Shown: positions 14,647-22,052 of the stretch, piece after piece
Layout: each line of letters opens with the position of its first letter
Numbering within the stretch: the stretch's first letter is position 1
IMG/VR virus record: IMGVR_UViG_3300023099_000010
Location: 1-48,113 of that record
Origin: a virus
DNA length: 48,113 nt
Strand: one strand, 5' to 3'
Made by a program: the position numbers and the translations under genes
Notes under the pieces: generated by a model
Seen by the model: only the letters and a program-made list of their open reading frames with translations
The model's database searches: none
Told to the model about the DNA's origin: nothing

Positions 14647-14912
14647 TTATCTATATGTCCGCTCTAGTCCTCTTTCTAGCCGCTCACCCCGAGTTTTGGG
14701 CCTACTTCTTGTTCCCCCTAATCACGGCGGTAGTCACCTGGCTAACCAAGCCTCGCACGGCTGAGGACTTCGCGGCTATGAATCCCCGGGTCGCGGCTTT
14801 CCTAAAGCTCGTAGCTGCGGTCGGGTTCGATGCGCCCAAGATTCTGGACTCGATTAAACAACTCGTTAGCGGCAAGGTGCGAACCCCCGCAGAAGAGAAG
14901 AAGGAAAAGTAA
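14643..14912 (+). CDS. holin-like small membrane protein
   Basis: 89 residues with an N-terminal hydrophobic run (MSALVLFLAAHPEFWAYFLF and PLITAVVTWL), a short amphipathic segment, a second weakly hydrophobic stretch (FLKLVAAVGF) and a charged, basic C-terminal tail. Size, topology and position two genes upstream of a lipoprotein and near the amidase fit a holin. The role is inferred from context. Confidence 0.65.
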   Translation: MIIYMSALVLFLAAHPEFWAYFLFPLITAVVTWLTKPRTAEDFAAMNPRVAAFLKLVAAVGFDAPKILDSIKQLVSGKVRTPAEEKKEK

Positions 14913-14913
14913 C

Positions 14914-15189
14914 ATGCGCAAATCCCTGTTTTCGTTCGCGGCTGGGTTGGCCCTCGGCTGCTTCTCGTTTGCTTGTGGGCACCAGCTCCAAGTGGAGACG
15001 ACTAAGAGTAAGCAGTACGAGGAAGATGTAGCCATGTGCCGGGAGTATTCCGAGAACTGCCCTGATTTCCTTATCTGCCAGCACAATGCACAGAGACAGT
15101 ACGGTTACCCGTTCACTGGCAAGTGTAAGGGTCCGGCCGTCTCGGACCTCGTAACCGATGCCGGTGCGGACTCTAGCGGGGGTCTCTAA
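14914..15189 (+). CDS. putative lipoprotein (possible outer spanin)
   Basis: Start at 14914 with AAGGAAAA upstream. The N-terminus is a short basic then hydrophobic signal (MRKSLFSFAAGLALGCFSFACG) with cysteines at 16 and 21; LALGC or SFAC could be a lipobox, neither perfect. The mature part has four more cysteines, so disulphides are likely after export. A small lipoprotein between holin-like and amidase genes suggests an outer-membrane spanin, not proven. Confidence 0.6.
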   Translation: MRKSLFSFAAGLALGCFSFACGHQLQVETTKSKQYEEDVAMCREYSENCPDFLICQHNAQRQYGYPFTGKCKGPAVSDLVTDAGADSSGGL

Positions 15190-15377
15190 TGGGTACCATG
15201 GTAGTGCTGAATTGGGCTTGGTCTATCGCCAAGCTAATCGTAGACGGACTACTCGACCCGGCCAAGTCCGCGGAACAAGTCATGTCAGAGGCCGCTATTG
15301 AGGTAGCCGCGTTCAAGGTAGCTCAGGCACGACAGGACGAGCAAACCAAGCTAAAGTTCCCTGACTACGAACCTTGA
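15189..15377 (+). CDS. small hypothetical protein (62 aa)
   Basis: ATG overlaps the upstream stop (taATG). The opening MVVLNWAWSIAKLIVDGLL is amphipathic to hydrophobic and the remainder is helical and charged. It may associate with the membrane as part of the lysis block. No family recognised. Confidence 0.6.
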   Translation: MGTMVVLNWAWSIAKLIVDGLLDPAKSAEQVMSEAAIEVAAFKVAQARQDEQTKLKFPDYEP

Positions 15378-15402
15378 CACCAGACCCGGACCGAGCTAAG
15401 GT
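15374..15402 (+). promoter_or_regulatory. sigma70-type promoter, leaderless start
   Basis: TTGACA (15374-15379), 17-bp spacer, TAAGGT (15397-15402), then exactly six bases to the ATG at 15409. The best-matched promoter in the window. Confidence 0.82.
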
Positions 15403-15408
15403 CCGAGC

Positions 15409-15798
15409 ATGTCATGGTTTAAGACCCCCAAGCAAGCCCCGCCCGCTGTAACTGTCTATCGCCAGCCCGGCACCCGGGATGACTACGAGGAAAAAGCCGA
15501 GGCCCCTGAGGATAAACCTTTCACCGCAGCTAGCGCCAGGGCCTTGGTAGAGAAGGCCGTAAAGGTCAAGAATATGCTAGTTGAAAACAAGGCCAGCGCT
15601 TTGCTTAAGAAGCAAATGCCAATCATCGCGGCGGAAGCCAGCAAAGGTAAGACCTTTCACCTTTTTGACCTCAAAGGTCTAGACTCAGATATCGAGATTG
15701 AAACCGGCTCGGCTGTCTGCAGACTCTTCGAAACCTTTGGGTATAAAGCCAAGTACGAGTATCGAGGCGACCGAGTCCACGTGACGATTACCTGGTAA
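15409..15798 (+). CDS. hypothetical protein (129 aa) with own promoter
   Basis: Pro/Ala-rich first 45 residues, then a compact alpha/beta domain ending YKAKYEYRGDRVHVTITW, which looks like a paired beta-hairpin. Single-gene unit: leaderless host-type promoter upstream and an intrinsic terminator 8 bases after the stop. This moron-like organisation suggests expression apart from the late genes. Function unknown. Confidence 0.7.
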   Translation: MSWFKTPKQAPPAVTVYRQPGTRDDYEEKAEAPEDKPFTAASARALVEKAVKVKNMLVENKASALLKKQMPIIAAEASKGKTFHLFDLKGLDSDIEIETGSAVCRLFETFGYKAKYEYRGDRVHVTITW

Positions 15799-15805
15799 CT
15801 AGGAG

Positions 15806-15828
15806 GGCCCCTTGACCGGGGCCTTTTT
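15806..15828 (+). terminator. rho-independent terminator
   Basis: GGCCCC-TTGACC-GGGGCC followed by TTTTT. The next gene starts only three bases after the U-run. Confidence 0.88.
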
Positions 15829-15831
15829 CAT

Positions 15832-16179
15832 ATGCGTAACCCTGAACTCTATCTATACCTAGCTGCATCCTACGCCCGCGCGGACGAAGACCCAAGGAAG
15901 GCCTACCGTTTCGGCGGAATTGCAGTCCGTGCGGATGGTGTGGCCGTAAGGTCTAGGAATGGCTCGGCCCAAGGCCCCGTCCCGGAGCATCATTGCGAAG
16001 CCCGGCTATGCCGCAAGCTCACCCCTGGCAGCACGGTTTACGTAGCTCGGGTGTCAAGGCTAGGGGATTGGGCGTTGGCCCGTCCGTGCGTCAACTGTGA
16101 GCGGCTCATGAGGAATCGAGGGGTTACCCGGTGTTACTACACCATCGCTCCGGATGAGTACGGCGTTATGGTGTTCTAG
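15832..16179 (+). CDS. deaminase-superfamily zinc protein
   Basis: 115 residues with the cytidine/deoxycytidylate deaminase signature: HCE at 54-56 (zinc His and catalytic Glu) and PCVNC at 85-89 (two zinc Cys), followed by LMRNRGVTRCYY, the usual helix then strand. Shorter than typical dCMP deaminases, nearer to stand-alone cytidine or nucleic-acid deaminases. It lies between a terminator and the endolysin rather than with nucleotide genes. No ribosome site precedes the ATG. Substrate unknown. Confidence 0.72.
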   Translation: MRNPELYLYLAASYARADEDPRKAYRFGGIAVRADGVAVRSRNGSAQGPVPEHHCEARLCRKLTPGSTVYVARVSRLGDWALARPCVNCERLMRNRGVTRCYYTIAPDEYGVMVF

Positions 16180-16187
16180 CCCCCGGC

Positions 16188-16193
16188 TAGACT
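16188..16193 (+). promoter_or_regulatory. late -10 element before endolysin
   Basis: CGGC-TAGACT with seven bases to the ATG at 16201; CAGAGGG in that gap could also serve as a weak ribosome site. Confidence 0.55.
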
Positions 16194-16200
16194 CAGAGGG

Positions 16201-16758
16201 ATGAAACAGATTCCCTCGCCTAACTTTTCCAAGGGTCGCAAGCGAGCCCCGCTAGTCATTGTCCTACACACGACCGAAAGCCCCGAGGTTCCCCAGGGCG
16301 CGGAACGTGTAGCTCAGAACTGGTTTGCGCTCAAGTCATCCAAGGTATCCGCGCACTACATCGTATCAAGTACGGAAGCCGTTCGATGCGTCAAGGAAGA
16401 GGATACGGCCTGGCACGCAGGCAAGGCCAACGGCTGGACCATTGGTATCGAAATGTGCGGCAAGGCAGGTCAATCGGCCTCGGACTGGGTCGACCCGTTT
16501 AGCAAACAGATGCTCATCCGCACGGCTCAGCTCGTAGCCGAGATTTGTGTACGCCATGATATCCCCGTAGCTCGGCTTCACCCCGGGGACTTGAAACTGG
16601 TAGCCGAGGGGAACGATATTCGAGGTATCTGTGGCCATGTGGACGTGTCCAAAGCCTTTGGGGGAACGCACTGGGACCCGGGTCCGGCCTTCCCATATTT
16701 GGAGTTCCTGCTTATGGTCAAGGGCTACGTAGACAGCCCGGCCCCGGAGAAGCTTTAA
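16201..16758 (+). CDS. endolysin: N-acetylmuramoyl-L-alanine amidase (Amidase_2 type)
   Basis: 185 residues of a single catalytic domain. The zinc ligands fit the amidase_2/PGRP fold: His in VLHTTESP (about 23), His in CGHVDVSKAFGGTHWDPGPAF (about 145) and the downstream Asp/Cys-site position, with HYIVSS and AWHAGKANG strands between. It cleaves the bond between N-acetylmuramic acid and L-alanine. There is no signal peptide, so release through a holin is expected, and no separate wall-binding domain is seen. Confidence 0.9.
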   Translation: MKQIPSPNFSKGRKRAPLVIVLHTTESPEVPQGAERVAQNWFALKSSKVSAHYIVSSTEAVRCVKEEDTAWHAGKANGWTIGIEMCGKAGQSASDWVDPFSKQMLIRTAQLVAEICVRHDIPVARLHPGDLKLVAEGNDIRGICGHVDVSKAFGGTHWDPGPAFPYLEFLLMVKGYVDSPAPEKL

Positions 16759-16759
16759 C

Positions 16760-17254
16760 GTGTCACAGCTGTGGGATGACTGGCCTAGGATTGTCTTCAA
16801 CGGACAACTATACGCCGTAGCCCCTCGGTATATCGGGGGCGTAGGTATCAAGGAAGCCCATGACCTGGCTACTAACCACGGGTGTATCTTGCCTACCGTG
16901 GCCCTGGTAAAGGCCATCTACTCAGCCGCGGACTGTAAGCTAGACGCGAGGAAGTTCGTTCGGTCGCACGATGGGACTTACCGAACGATGGCCAGCCCGG
17001 CTATTCTACAAGCTCAGGACGACAAGGTAGCCGATGCTATCGAGGCTTGGGGGGCTGAGCATGGCCGAGCCCGACTCGTAGCAGGGACCCATAAAGACGT
17101 AATCTATGATACGCGCGCACCTACACGGGGGTTCGCTTTGGGACTGTACGGATGGCAAAAAGCCGACGGGACCGTAATCCAGCCGGCTTTCTATGGTCAT
17201 TCCGGAGCCTGGAAAGACTATTCCCAGGGCTGCCGTTTGGTCAAGGTTCTGTAG
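16760..17254 (+). CDS. hypothetical protein (164 aa) following endolysin
   Basis: GTG start one base after the endolysin stop. A conserved-looking order is visible: APRYIGGVGIKEA, ATNHGCILPTVALVKAI, AGTHKDVIYD, LYGWQKADGTVIQP and HSGAWKDYSQGCRLVKVL at the end. The terminal H-(x)n-S-x-G-C-x-L resembles an L,D-transpeptidase/YkuD catalytic motif, but the rest does not clearly fit that fold. A role in cell-wall attack is possible. I do not recognise the family with confidence. Confidence 0.65.
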   Translation: MSQLWDDWPRIVFNGQLYAVAPRYIGGVGIKEAHDLATNHGCILPTVALVKAIYSAADCKLDARKFVRSHDGTYRTMASPAILQAQDDKVADAIEAWGAEHGRARLVAGTHKDVIYDTRAPTRGFALGLYGWQKADGTVIQPAFYGHSGAWKDYSQGCRLVKVL

Positions 17255-17618
17255 AAAAACCGTAGCGCTTGGCTACCATATCCAAACGTTCACGCCAGTT
17301 GCACGGGTCAAAGGTGTCGTGAATGATTTGCAATTGACGAATCATGTGCAATTGCTCTTCTTGTTCCAAGCTTAGCTCTGCGTTGTCACCGGGAAAGCCC
17401 ATAGCCGCGGCTACTCTCGGACTAGTCGCGCTAAACGACTCCAGAGCCGGGCTGTAGTTCTCATCTGGGATAAGACAGCCAGCCGCACAGGACCGACCCT
17501 CCTCCCCTCGGTAGGCGCACTGGGCTTGGAAGTCGTTCGAACTCCTCGAGAGCATTGACTTAGTCCCCTGGCTCAAGAGGTGGTTACGGACCTTCGTGTA
17601 GATTTCTTGCTTCGTCAT
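17241..17618 (-). CDS. hypothetical protein, paralogue of 20459-20836
   Basis: 125 residues starting MTKQEIYTKVRNHLLSQ, with a central CAYRGEEGRSCAAGCLIPDENY block whose cysteines could bind metal. The gene at 20459 has the same opening, block and length, and even the DNA around both starts is similar, pointing to duplication. Convergent with the upstream plus-strand gene (14-base overlap of ends). Function unknown. Confidence 0.7.
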   Translation of the reverse strand: MTKQEIYTKVRNHLLSQGTKSMLSRSSNDFQAQCAYRGEEGRSCAAGCLIPDENYSPALESFSATSPRVAAAMGFPGDNAELSLEQEEQLHMIRQLQIIHDTFDPCNWRERLDMVAKRYGFSTEP

Positions 17619-18103
17619 GGTTTTCCTTCTTTCTGGGCTTCCCGGGCCAAAGCCCGTTCTTCTCTTCGTTCTTTAGCACGTTCGGCCTGCCTGGCCTTAT
17701 GTTTCTGGTACTGAGCCCGGCCGTAAGCCCTGGCTTTCTCTAGGTCGGCTTCCCGCTTGGCTTTGGCGTATGCCGCGGACTTTACCGGGTCGTAAGCCGG
17801 CCTAGCCAGTTCCTTACGCTCGTTTTCCGCTTCGTGCCAACGCCCTGGCTGCTTAGCTCGGTAAACCTGACCGTAGAGACGACGGTATTCCTTGTTCTTC
17901 TCGTGCCTACGTTTGCGTCCGGCTTTCTGGGCTTCGTGCCACTCCTTTGGCTGTCGTGCTCGATAAGCTCGGTCGTAGTCTCGCCGGGTCTCACGGACGA
18001 GTTCTCGCACCTCAAGAAACCTCAGCTGAACTTGATAGACCGACTCTTCCTCGAACTCGCCGAACTCTTCTGCTACTTGGGACTCTAGGTCTAACCAGGG
18101 CAT
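17615..18103 (-). CDS. highly charged hypothetical protein
   Basis: Start set at 18103 (MPWLDLE) because a TTGACC-N17-TACGGT promoter ends exactly six bases before it. A longer in-frame start at 18130 lies inside that promoter. After an acidic opening, the protein is almost entirely Arg/Lys/Glu with repeated RAxQPxxWHEAxx units, giving a long charged helix. It could bind nucleic acid, though nothing proves this. Accessory gene inside the late block. Confidence 0.65.
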   Translation of the reverse strand: MPWLDLESQVAEEFGEFEEESVYQVQLRFLEVRELVRETRRDYDRAYRARQPKEWHEAQKAGRKRRHEKNKEYRRLYGQVYRAKQPGRWHEAENERKELARPAYDPVKSAAYAKAKREADLEKARAYGRAQYQKHKARQAERAKERREERALAREAQKEGKP

Positions 18104-18109
18104 GAGCCG

Positions 18110-18138
18110 ACCGTAGCACCGGCCCGGCAAGGGGTCAA
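18110..18138 (-). promoter_or_regulatory. sigma70-type promoter, leaderless start
   Basis: TTGACC (18133-18138), 17-bp spacer, TACGGT (18110-18115), six bases to the ATG at 18103. The plus-strand element GAC-TAGGCT of the sheath gene lies just outside it, so the two promoters diverge. Confidence 0.75.
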
Positions 18139-18190
18139 GTTCCGACTAGGCTATTATAGGAGGGTACCGCATTTTAGAGGACTCCCCCAA

Positions 18191-19525
18191 ATGGCACTTG
18201 AAGACATCGTTAACATTACCATTAGCCGAAACAGCCTAACGCCTAGCCGTCCGGGCTTTGGCGTTCCGCTTCTTGCCGTAAACAAGGTCCCAGTTAGCTG
18301 GGGCCCCAACCGCGTTCGGGAGTTTACCAGCCTTAAGGAAATGACCGATGCGGGTTTCGTAATCTCGGACCCGGCCTACCTCATGGCCAGCAAGCTAAAG
18401 GCTCAGAACCCCAGCCCCCGGCGCTGGAAGGTTGGCCGGCGCTTGCTCCCTACGACCTCGGTCAATACCCTAACGGTAGTCGGTACTCCAGCCCCGGTAC
18501 AAGGGGACGTCTACACGGTCACGGTTGGAGCTACCACGGTTACCTATACCGCAGCTGCGGCCCCTACGGTAACGTCCGTAGCCACGGCTCTAGCCGCTGC
18601 TATCACGGCAGCCGCTGTAGGTTGGACGGCTGTAGGCGTAGCTGGCGTAATCACGCTTACTGCCGCGGCTGGCGTTCTCCCCAATGTTTCCGCTTGGACG
18701 GATAACCTACTTTACGCTGACACCTCGGTTGACCCCGGCCTAGCTACTGACCTCGTAGCCTTCTCGGCTCAGGATGCGGACTGGTACGGCCTGCTTATTG
18801 ACTCCAACTCCAAGGCTGAAATCCTTTCGGCCGCGGCCTGGACCGAATCGAACAAGAAGCTCTTTATTGCCGAAAGCGCGGACTCGGTCGTAGTTGACCA
18901 GGCCGTTACCACGGACGTAGCGAGCTCACTCAAAACGGGTAACTACTTCCGTACGGCTTTGCTCTACTCCCACAAGGCACCTCGGCTTTACGCTTCGGCT
19001 GCTTGGGTTGGCAACCGGTTCCCTTACGACCCTAGCGCGGCACCGTTCGCAGGCGGTACCTGGGCCTACAAGACCCTTGCCGGTACGAACTCTAGCGTCA
19101 TGACCGGGGGCCAACAGTCGGCCGTCGTGAACAAGAATGCGAACGTTTACACGGTCGTAGCCGGCATCGCTGTAACTCAGTACGGTAAGACGGCTGGGGG
19201 CGAGTGGCTAGACGTTATCCGCTTCCTTGATTGGCTCGAATCGGAAATCAAGATTCGCGTCTTCACCCTCCTAGCCTCGCGCCAGAAGATTCCGTTCACG
19301 GATTCGGGTATCGACTCGATTAAGAACGTAATCCAGGGCACGCTACAGGACGGCGTAACGGCGGGCGGCCTGGCTGCTAACCCAGCTCCCGAGACCACGG
19401 CCCCGGTAGCGAGCGCGGTCAACCCGGTAGACAAGGCCAACCGTAACCTTCCTAACGTACAGTTCACGGCTACCCTTGCCGGAGCTATCCACACGGTTTC
19501 TATCTCGGGGTCCGTTTCGGTTTAG
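18191..19525 (+). CDS. contractile tail sheath protein (DUF3383-like)
   Basis: 444 residues. The opening (IVNITISRNSLTPSRPGFGVPLL) and the following EFTSLKEMTDAGFVISDPAYLMA are typical of DUF3383 sheath proteins. Residues ~95-180 form an inserted Val/Thr/Ala-rich beta domain. The C-terminal region (SEIKIRVFTLLASRQKIPFTD...) carries the conserved sheath core. A leader of about 45 bases has TAGAGGAC upstream. The gene stands just before the tube gene, as in other myoviruses. Confidence 0.88.
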   Translation: MALEDIVNITISRNSLTPSRPGFGVPLLAVNKVPVSWGPNRVREFTSLKEMTDAGFVISDPAYLMASKLKAQNPSPRRWKVGRRLLPTTSVNTLTVVGTPAPVQGDVYTVTVGATTVTYTAAAAPTVTSVATALAAAITAAAVGWTAVGVAGVITLTAAAGVLPNVSAWTDNLLYADTSVDPGLATDLVAFSAQDADWYGLLIDSNSKAEILSAAAWTESNKKLFIAESADSVVVDQAVTTDVASSLKTGNYFRTALLYSHKAPRLYASAAWVGNRFPYDPSAAPFAGGTWAYKTLAGTNSSVMTGGQQSAVVNKNANVYTVVAGIAVTQYGKTAGGEWLDVIRFLDWLESEIKIRVFTLLASRQKIPFTDSGIDSIKNVIQGTLQDGVTAGGLAANPAPETTAPVASAVNPVDKANRNLPNVQFTATLAGAIHTVSISGSVSV

Positions 19526-19532
19526 TCCCGGC

Positions 19533-19538
19533 TAGACT
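19533..19538 (+). promoter_or_regulatory. late -10 element before tail tube gene
   Basis: CGGC-TAGACT followed by 14 bases that include AGGAGGG, so this copy yields a short leader with a ribosome site rather than a leaderless start. Confidence 0.5.
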
Positions 19539-19552
19539 AGGAGGGTAATACT

Positions 19553-19987
19553 ATGGCCGCACTTAAAATCTACGACGCGCAGGAAATGACCTGCAACTTT
19601 GCTGGTATCCCACTAGAGTCCGGCCTTGCCGACGGGGAGTTTCTACGCGTAGAGAACGCGGAAGATGCTTTCATGACGGTTGTAGGTACGGACGGGGAGG
19701 TCACCCGTAGCAAGTCAGGCAATAAGATGGCTACCGTAACGGTCATTCTTATGCAGACGAGCTCGGGTAACCAGGCTCTTTCGACTCTGCATAACCTCGA
19801 TATCGAGACGGGGAACGGGGCTGGCGTAGGCCCTCTTCTCATCCGGGACCGGCAAGGTACGGCGGTTTACGCTGCATCCAAGGCCTGGATTCGAAAGGCC
19901 CCCGATGCTTCTTTCGACCGCACCGCGACTAGCCGAGAGTGGGCTATCGATTGCTCGGACCTAAAGCGACTAGACGGCGGCAACTAA
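19553..19987 (+). CDS. tail tube protein (DUF3277-like)
   Basis: 144 residues. FAGIPLESGLADGEFLRVENAEDAF (here about 16-40) and the DGEVTRSKSGNKMATVTV strand pair are typical of the small tube proteins paired with DUF3383 sheaths. AGGAGGG gives an excellent ribosome site. An intrinsic terminator follows, consistent with abundant product. Confidence 0.85.
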   Translation: MAALKIYDAQEMTCNFAGIPLESGLADGEFLRVENAEDAFMTVVGTDGEVTRSKSGNKMATVTVILMQTSSGNQALSTLHNLDIETGNGAGVGPLLIRDRQGTAVYAASKAWIRKAPDASFDRTATSREWAIDCSDLKRLDGGN

Positions 19988-19991
19988 GACG

Positions 19992-20025
19992 AAAGCCCCG
20001 GCCCTTGATTGGACCGGGGCTTTTT
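19992..20025 (+). terminator. rho-independent terminator after tail tube
   Basis: AAAGCCCCGG / CCGGGGCTTT arms with TTTTT tail. The stop of a minus-strand micro-gene (20024) touches its far end. Confidence 0.88.
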
Positions 20026-20116
20026 ACTCTTCTGGCTCCAAGAAAGTCAGTACGGCTTGCGCGAGCTCAATCAACTTGGCCAAGACCCGGAGGACTAGCC
20101 GAAGCCGCTTAATCAC
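20024..20116 (-). CDS. 30-residue amphipathic peptide gene
   Basis: GTG start overlaps the upstream stop (GTGA), the same coupling used by its neighbours. The peptide is leucine-rich and helical (MIKRLRLVLRVLAKLIELAQ...), basic at the N-terminus and acidic at the C-terminus, and could lie on a membrane. Its coding status rests only on the coupling and clean reading frame. Confidence 0.4.
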   Translation of the reverse strand: MIKRLRLVLRVLAKLIELAQAVLTFLEPEE

Positions 20117-20259
20117 CGGGGAACCCACTTAGTGAGACAAGAAGGGCATTGGACTCTGGTGTTTGTGTCTACCACTTGGCAGTATTCGCCACAGGAGCAC
20201 TGAAAGACACCCCAAAATACGGACCGTCTGTGTCTGGAGTCTCTCTTGTAGTTAATCAC
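20113..20259 (-). CDS. zinc-ribbon mini-protein (48 aa)
   Basis: GTG at 20259 overlaps the upstream stop as GTGA, which fixes the start; a longer reading to 20358 overlaps a real gene. FQCSCGEYCQV and CPSCLTKW supply four cysteines for one zinc ribbon after a basic opening. Function unknown. Confidence 0.6.
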   Translation of the reverse strand: MINYKRDSRHRRSVFWGVFQCSCGEYCQVVDTNTRVQCPSCLTKWVPR

Positions 20260-20459
20260 GGCCAGCACTCGCTTTCGTCGTAAAGTGAGTCCGTATCCGG
20301 GACCTCCCCAGCCAGGAGAATATCCGCATATTCCCGTGGCCCTAGCCCGTTCTCCCAAGCCTCGGAATGGTCCCGGTCAAAGTCCGTGTGCGCCGGGCCG
20401 TCTAGATGGTAGTCGAGGTCTTCTAGCCAGGCTTCAAAGTCATTGTATGAGCGGCCCAT
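20256..20459 (-). CDS. small acidic hypothetical protein (67 aa)
   Basis: Acidic, aromatic-rich protein (YNDFEAWLEDLDYHLDG). Starts one base into the stop of the upstream paralogue gene, so it is probably translated by coupling. No motif recognised. Confidence 0.6.
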   Translation of the reverse strand: MGRSYNDFEAWLEDLDYHLDGPAHTDFDRDHSEAWENGLGPREYADILLAGEVPDTDSLYDESECWP

Positions 20460-20836
20460 TAGGCTTCCTCGATTTTCAGGTTCGTTGAAGCGGCCAACTG
20501 GTTTAGGTGCTCTTCCCAGTGGTGCTCGGGGATTGCGTCGTGAGTGGTTTGCAACCGGCTAAGAAGCTCGGCCGATTCAGGTCCGATGCCCAGCTTTACG
20601 AAAATGGCATGTAGGAAGTGTTCCGCTCGTCCGATTTGGACCCCATTCGCCGCATCGTACGCGGAAGCCCCCTCGATATTGTTCGTATAGAGCTCTTTCG
20701 GGATGAGACAACCGACCGCACAAGTAAGACCCCCGGGGGTACGATACTGGCACGAAGTGCCGTTAACCGCCACGGCCCTTTCTTTCTGGGTAAGCAAGTG
20801 CTTTCGGACCTTCGTGTAGATTTCCTGATTCGTCAT
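20459..20836 (-). CDS. hypothetical protein, paralogue of 17241-17618
   Basis: Shares MTxQEIYTKVRxHLLxQ and a CAVGCLIPKELY block with the 17241 gene. AAGGAAGAC lies upstream of the ATG. The central cysteines (CQYRTPGGLTCAVGC) may bind a metal. Such proteins are common in phages, but no function is known to me. Confidence 0.7.
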   Translation of the reverse strand: MTNQEIYTKVRKHLLTQKERAVAVNGTSCQYRTPGGLTCAVGCLIPKELYTNNIEGASAYDAANGVQIGRAEHFLHAIFVKLGIGPESAELLSRLQTTHDAIPEHHWEEHLNQLAASTNLKIEEA

Positions 20837-20848
20837 GACGTCTTCCTT

Positions 20849-21616
20849 TCAAAGGCCAGGCTTGGAGTCAACCCGGCGCAAACACTCTCTTACCTTGTTA
20901 ACTACATTCGCTTCCGTGTCAACCTGAAAAAGACTATCTCCGAAGTCGACCCGGATAGCCGTAGCGGTACCGAGTTCGGCCAAGGTGAACCACATTTCGA
21001 ACATGCCATAGCCTTCCAGGCCCCTGACGATTTCGGCCCGGTACTCTTCTACCGTGCCGTAGCCCCCGTGGCGAATGGTAATCTGCATCCCCCGACCGTA
21101 ACCCGAACGTCCGGCCGAGTCAAGGTAACTCGCGGCACTTCTTAGGAAAGCCGGAGAATCTCTGAAAAACCCGAGCCCCGAATTGCAGCGGTGACATAAA
21201 AGCCCGCGGACTTTTCCGTTTTCGTGGTCATGGTCAACACAGAGTTTAGACGGTTGCTTGCAAATTGCGCACTTATGCCCTTGGGACTCTGCCATAACCC
21301 CCAACTGCTCCCCGGTCAGGTTGTGCCTGTTAGCCCAAGCGAGGCGAACTTCTGGGTCTAGTCGCGCATGGCTCTTAGCTTTAAAAGCTTTGCCGGCCTC
21401 ACTTCTGAAAAAGGCTTTCATCTTACAGGCTTTAGAGCAATATTTGCGGCCGCCCCGGCTCTGTCGTGGCAGAATTTCTTTGCAAATCGGACAGAATCTA
21501 TCCGGCCTCGGGTGCACCCTACGCCACGCGACCATTGTGCAGGCTCTGTTACAGTACTTCTTCCTTCCGGTTTCTAGTGTCTTTCCACAAGCGATGCATT
21601 GCATGCGGAAGAACAT
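20849..21616 (-). CDS. endonuclease VII-type HNH nuclease with extra C-terminal domain
   Basis: 255 residues: two N-terminal zinc-ribbon pairs (CIACG...CNRAC, about 7-26; CPIC...CSKAC, about 42-64), then an endonuclease VII fold: CAIC, CVDHDHENGKVRG, LLCHRCNSGLGFFRDSP (about 114-155). This catalytic type resolves branched DNA or acts as a mobile nicking enzyme. From Met177 a different, beta-rich domain follows (MQITIRHGGYGTVEEYRAEI) that looks like a once separate gene. It may be a fusion made when the nuclease gene moved in. Confidence 0.8.
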   Translation of the reverse strand: MFFRMQCIACGKTLETGRKKYCNRACTMVAWRRVHPRPDRFCPICKEILPRQSRGGRKYCSKACKMKAFFRSEAGKAFKAKSHARLDPEVRLAWANRHNLTGEQLGVMAESQGHKCAICKQPSKLCVDHDHENGKVRGLLCHRCNSGLGFFRDSPAFLRSAASYLDSAGRSGYGRGMQITIRHGGYGTVEEYRAEIVRGLEGYGMFEMWFTLAELGTATAIRVDFGDSLFQVDTEANVVNKVRECLRRVDSKPGL

Positions 21617-21647
21617 AGCCAGTTAAGCGTTAACTTGCAAGTTTTGC

Positions 21648-21653
21648 TATGCT
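21648..21653 (+). promoter_or_regulatory. -10 element, leaderless start of chaperone gene
   Basis: TATGCT with exactly six bases to the ATG at 21660. No convincing -35. Confidence 0.5.
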
Positions 21654-21659
21654 ACATGC

Positions 21660-22052
21660 ATGCGCAAAGTAGAACCTATCACGATTGGCGAGCATACCTA
21701 CCACGTTACCCAGATGGGAGCCATCCAAGGCAGGGACACCCTAGCTCGGTTGATTGCGGTAGCCGGTCCAATGCTAGGCGACGAGAGCGGAAAGGGCCTA
21801 GCTCACCTCAAGCCCGAAGACCTACAGCGGCTTAGCGACGACTTTGCCAAGCTCACGGAAGTAGAGCTCCCCGATGGCAAGCGGCCGATGCTCTCAAATA
21901 TCTTCGATGCACACTTCGTAGGCCGATATGATGAAATGTTCGAATGGCTAACGCACTGCATTAAGATTAACTTCTCAAGTTTTTTCTCCAAGGCCCTGGC
22001 AAAACTCGGCGTTTTGGCCACGGGCAAAGCAGCAACTCCGGCGGAAAAGTAA
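21660..22052 (+). CDS. tail assembly chaperone, short form
   Basis: 130 residues before the tape measure gene, the position of lambda G/T-type chaperones. Small, helical, with a mid-section LKPEDLQRLSDDFAKLTEVEL and a Phe-rich IKINFSSFFSKAL near the end. The run TTTTTTC at 21980-21986 lies within this last stretch and allows a -1 frameshift. It probably coats the tape measure during tail assembly. Confidence 0.75.
   Translation: MRKVEPITIGEHTYHVTQMGAIQGRDTLARLIAVAGPMLGDESGKGLAHLKPEDLQRLSDDFAKLTEVELPDGKRPMLSNIFDAHFVGRYDEMFEWLTHCIKINFSSFFSKALAKLGVLATGKAATPAEK

Noticed and set aside
16366-16917. 183-codon minus-strand frame opposite the endolysin
   Set aside because: It overlaps the clear amidase and following gene, lacks any motif, and has no start signal.
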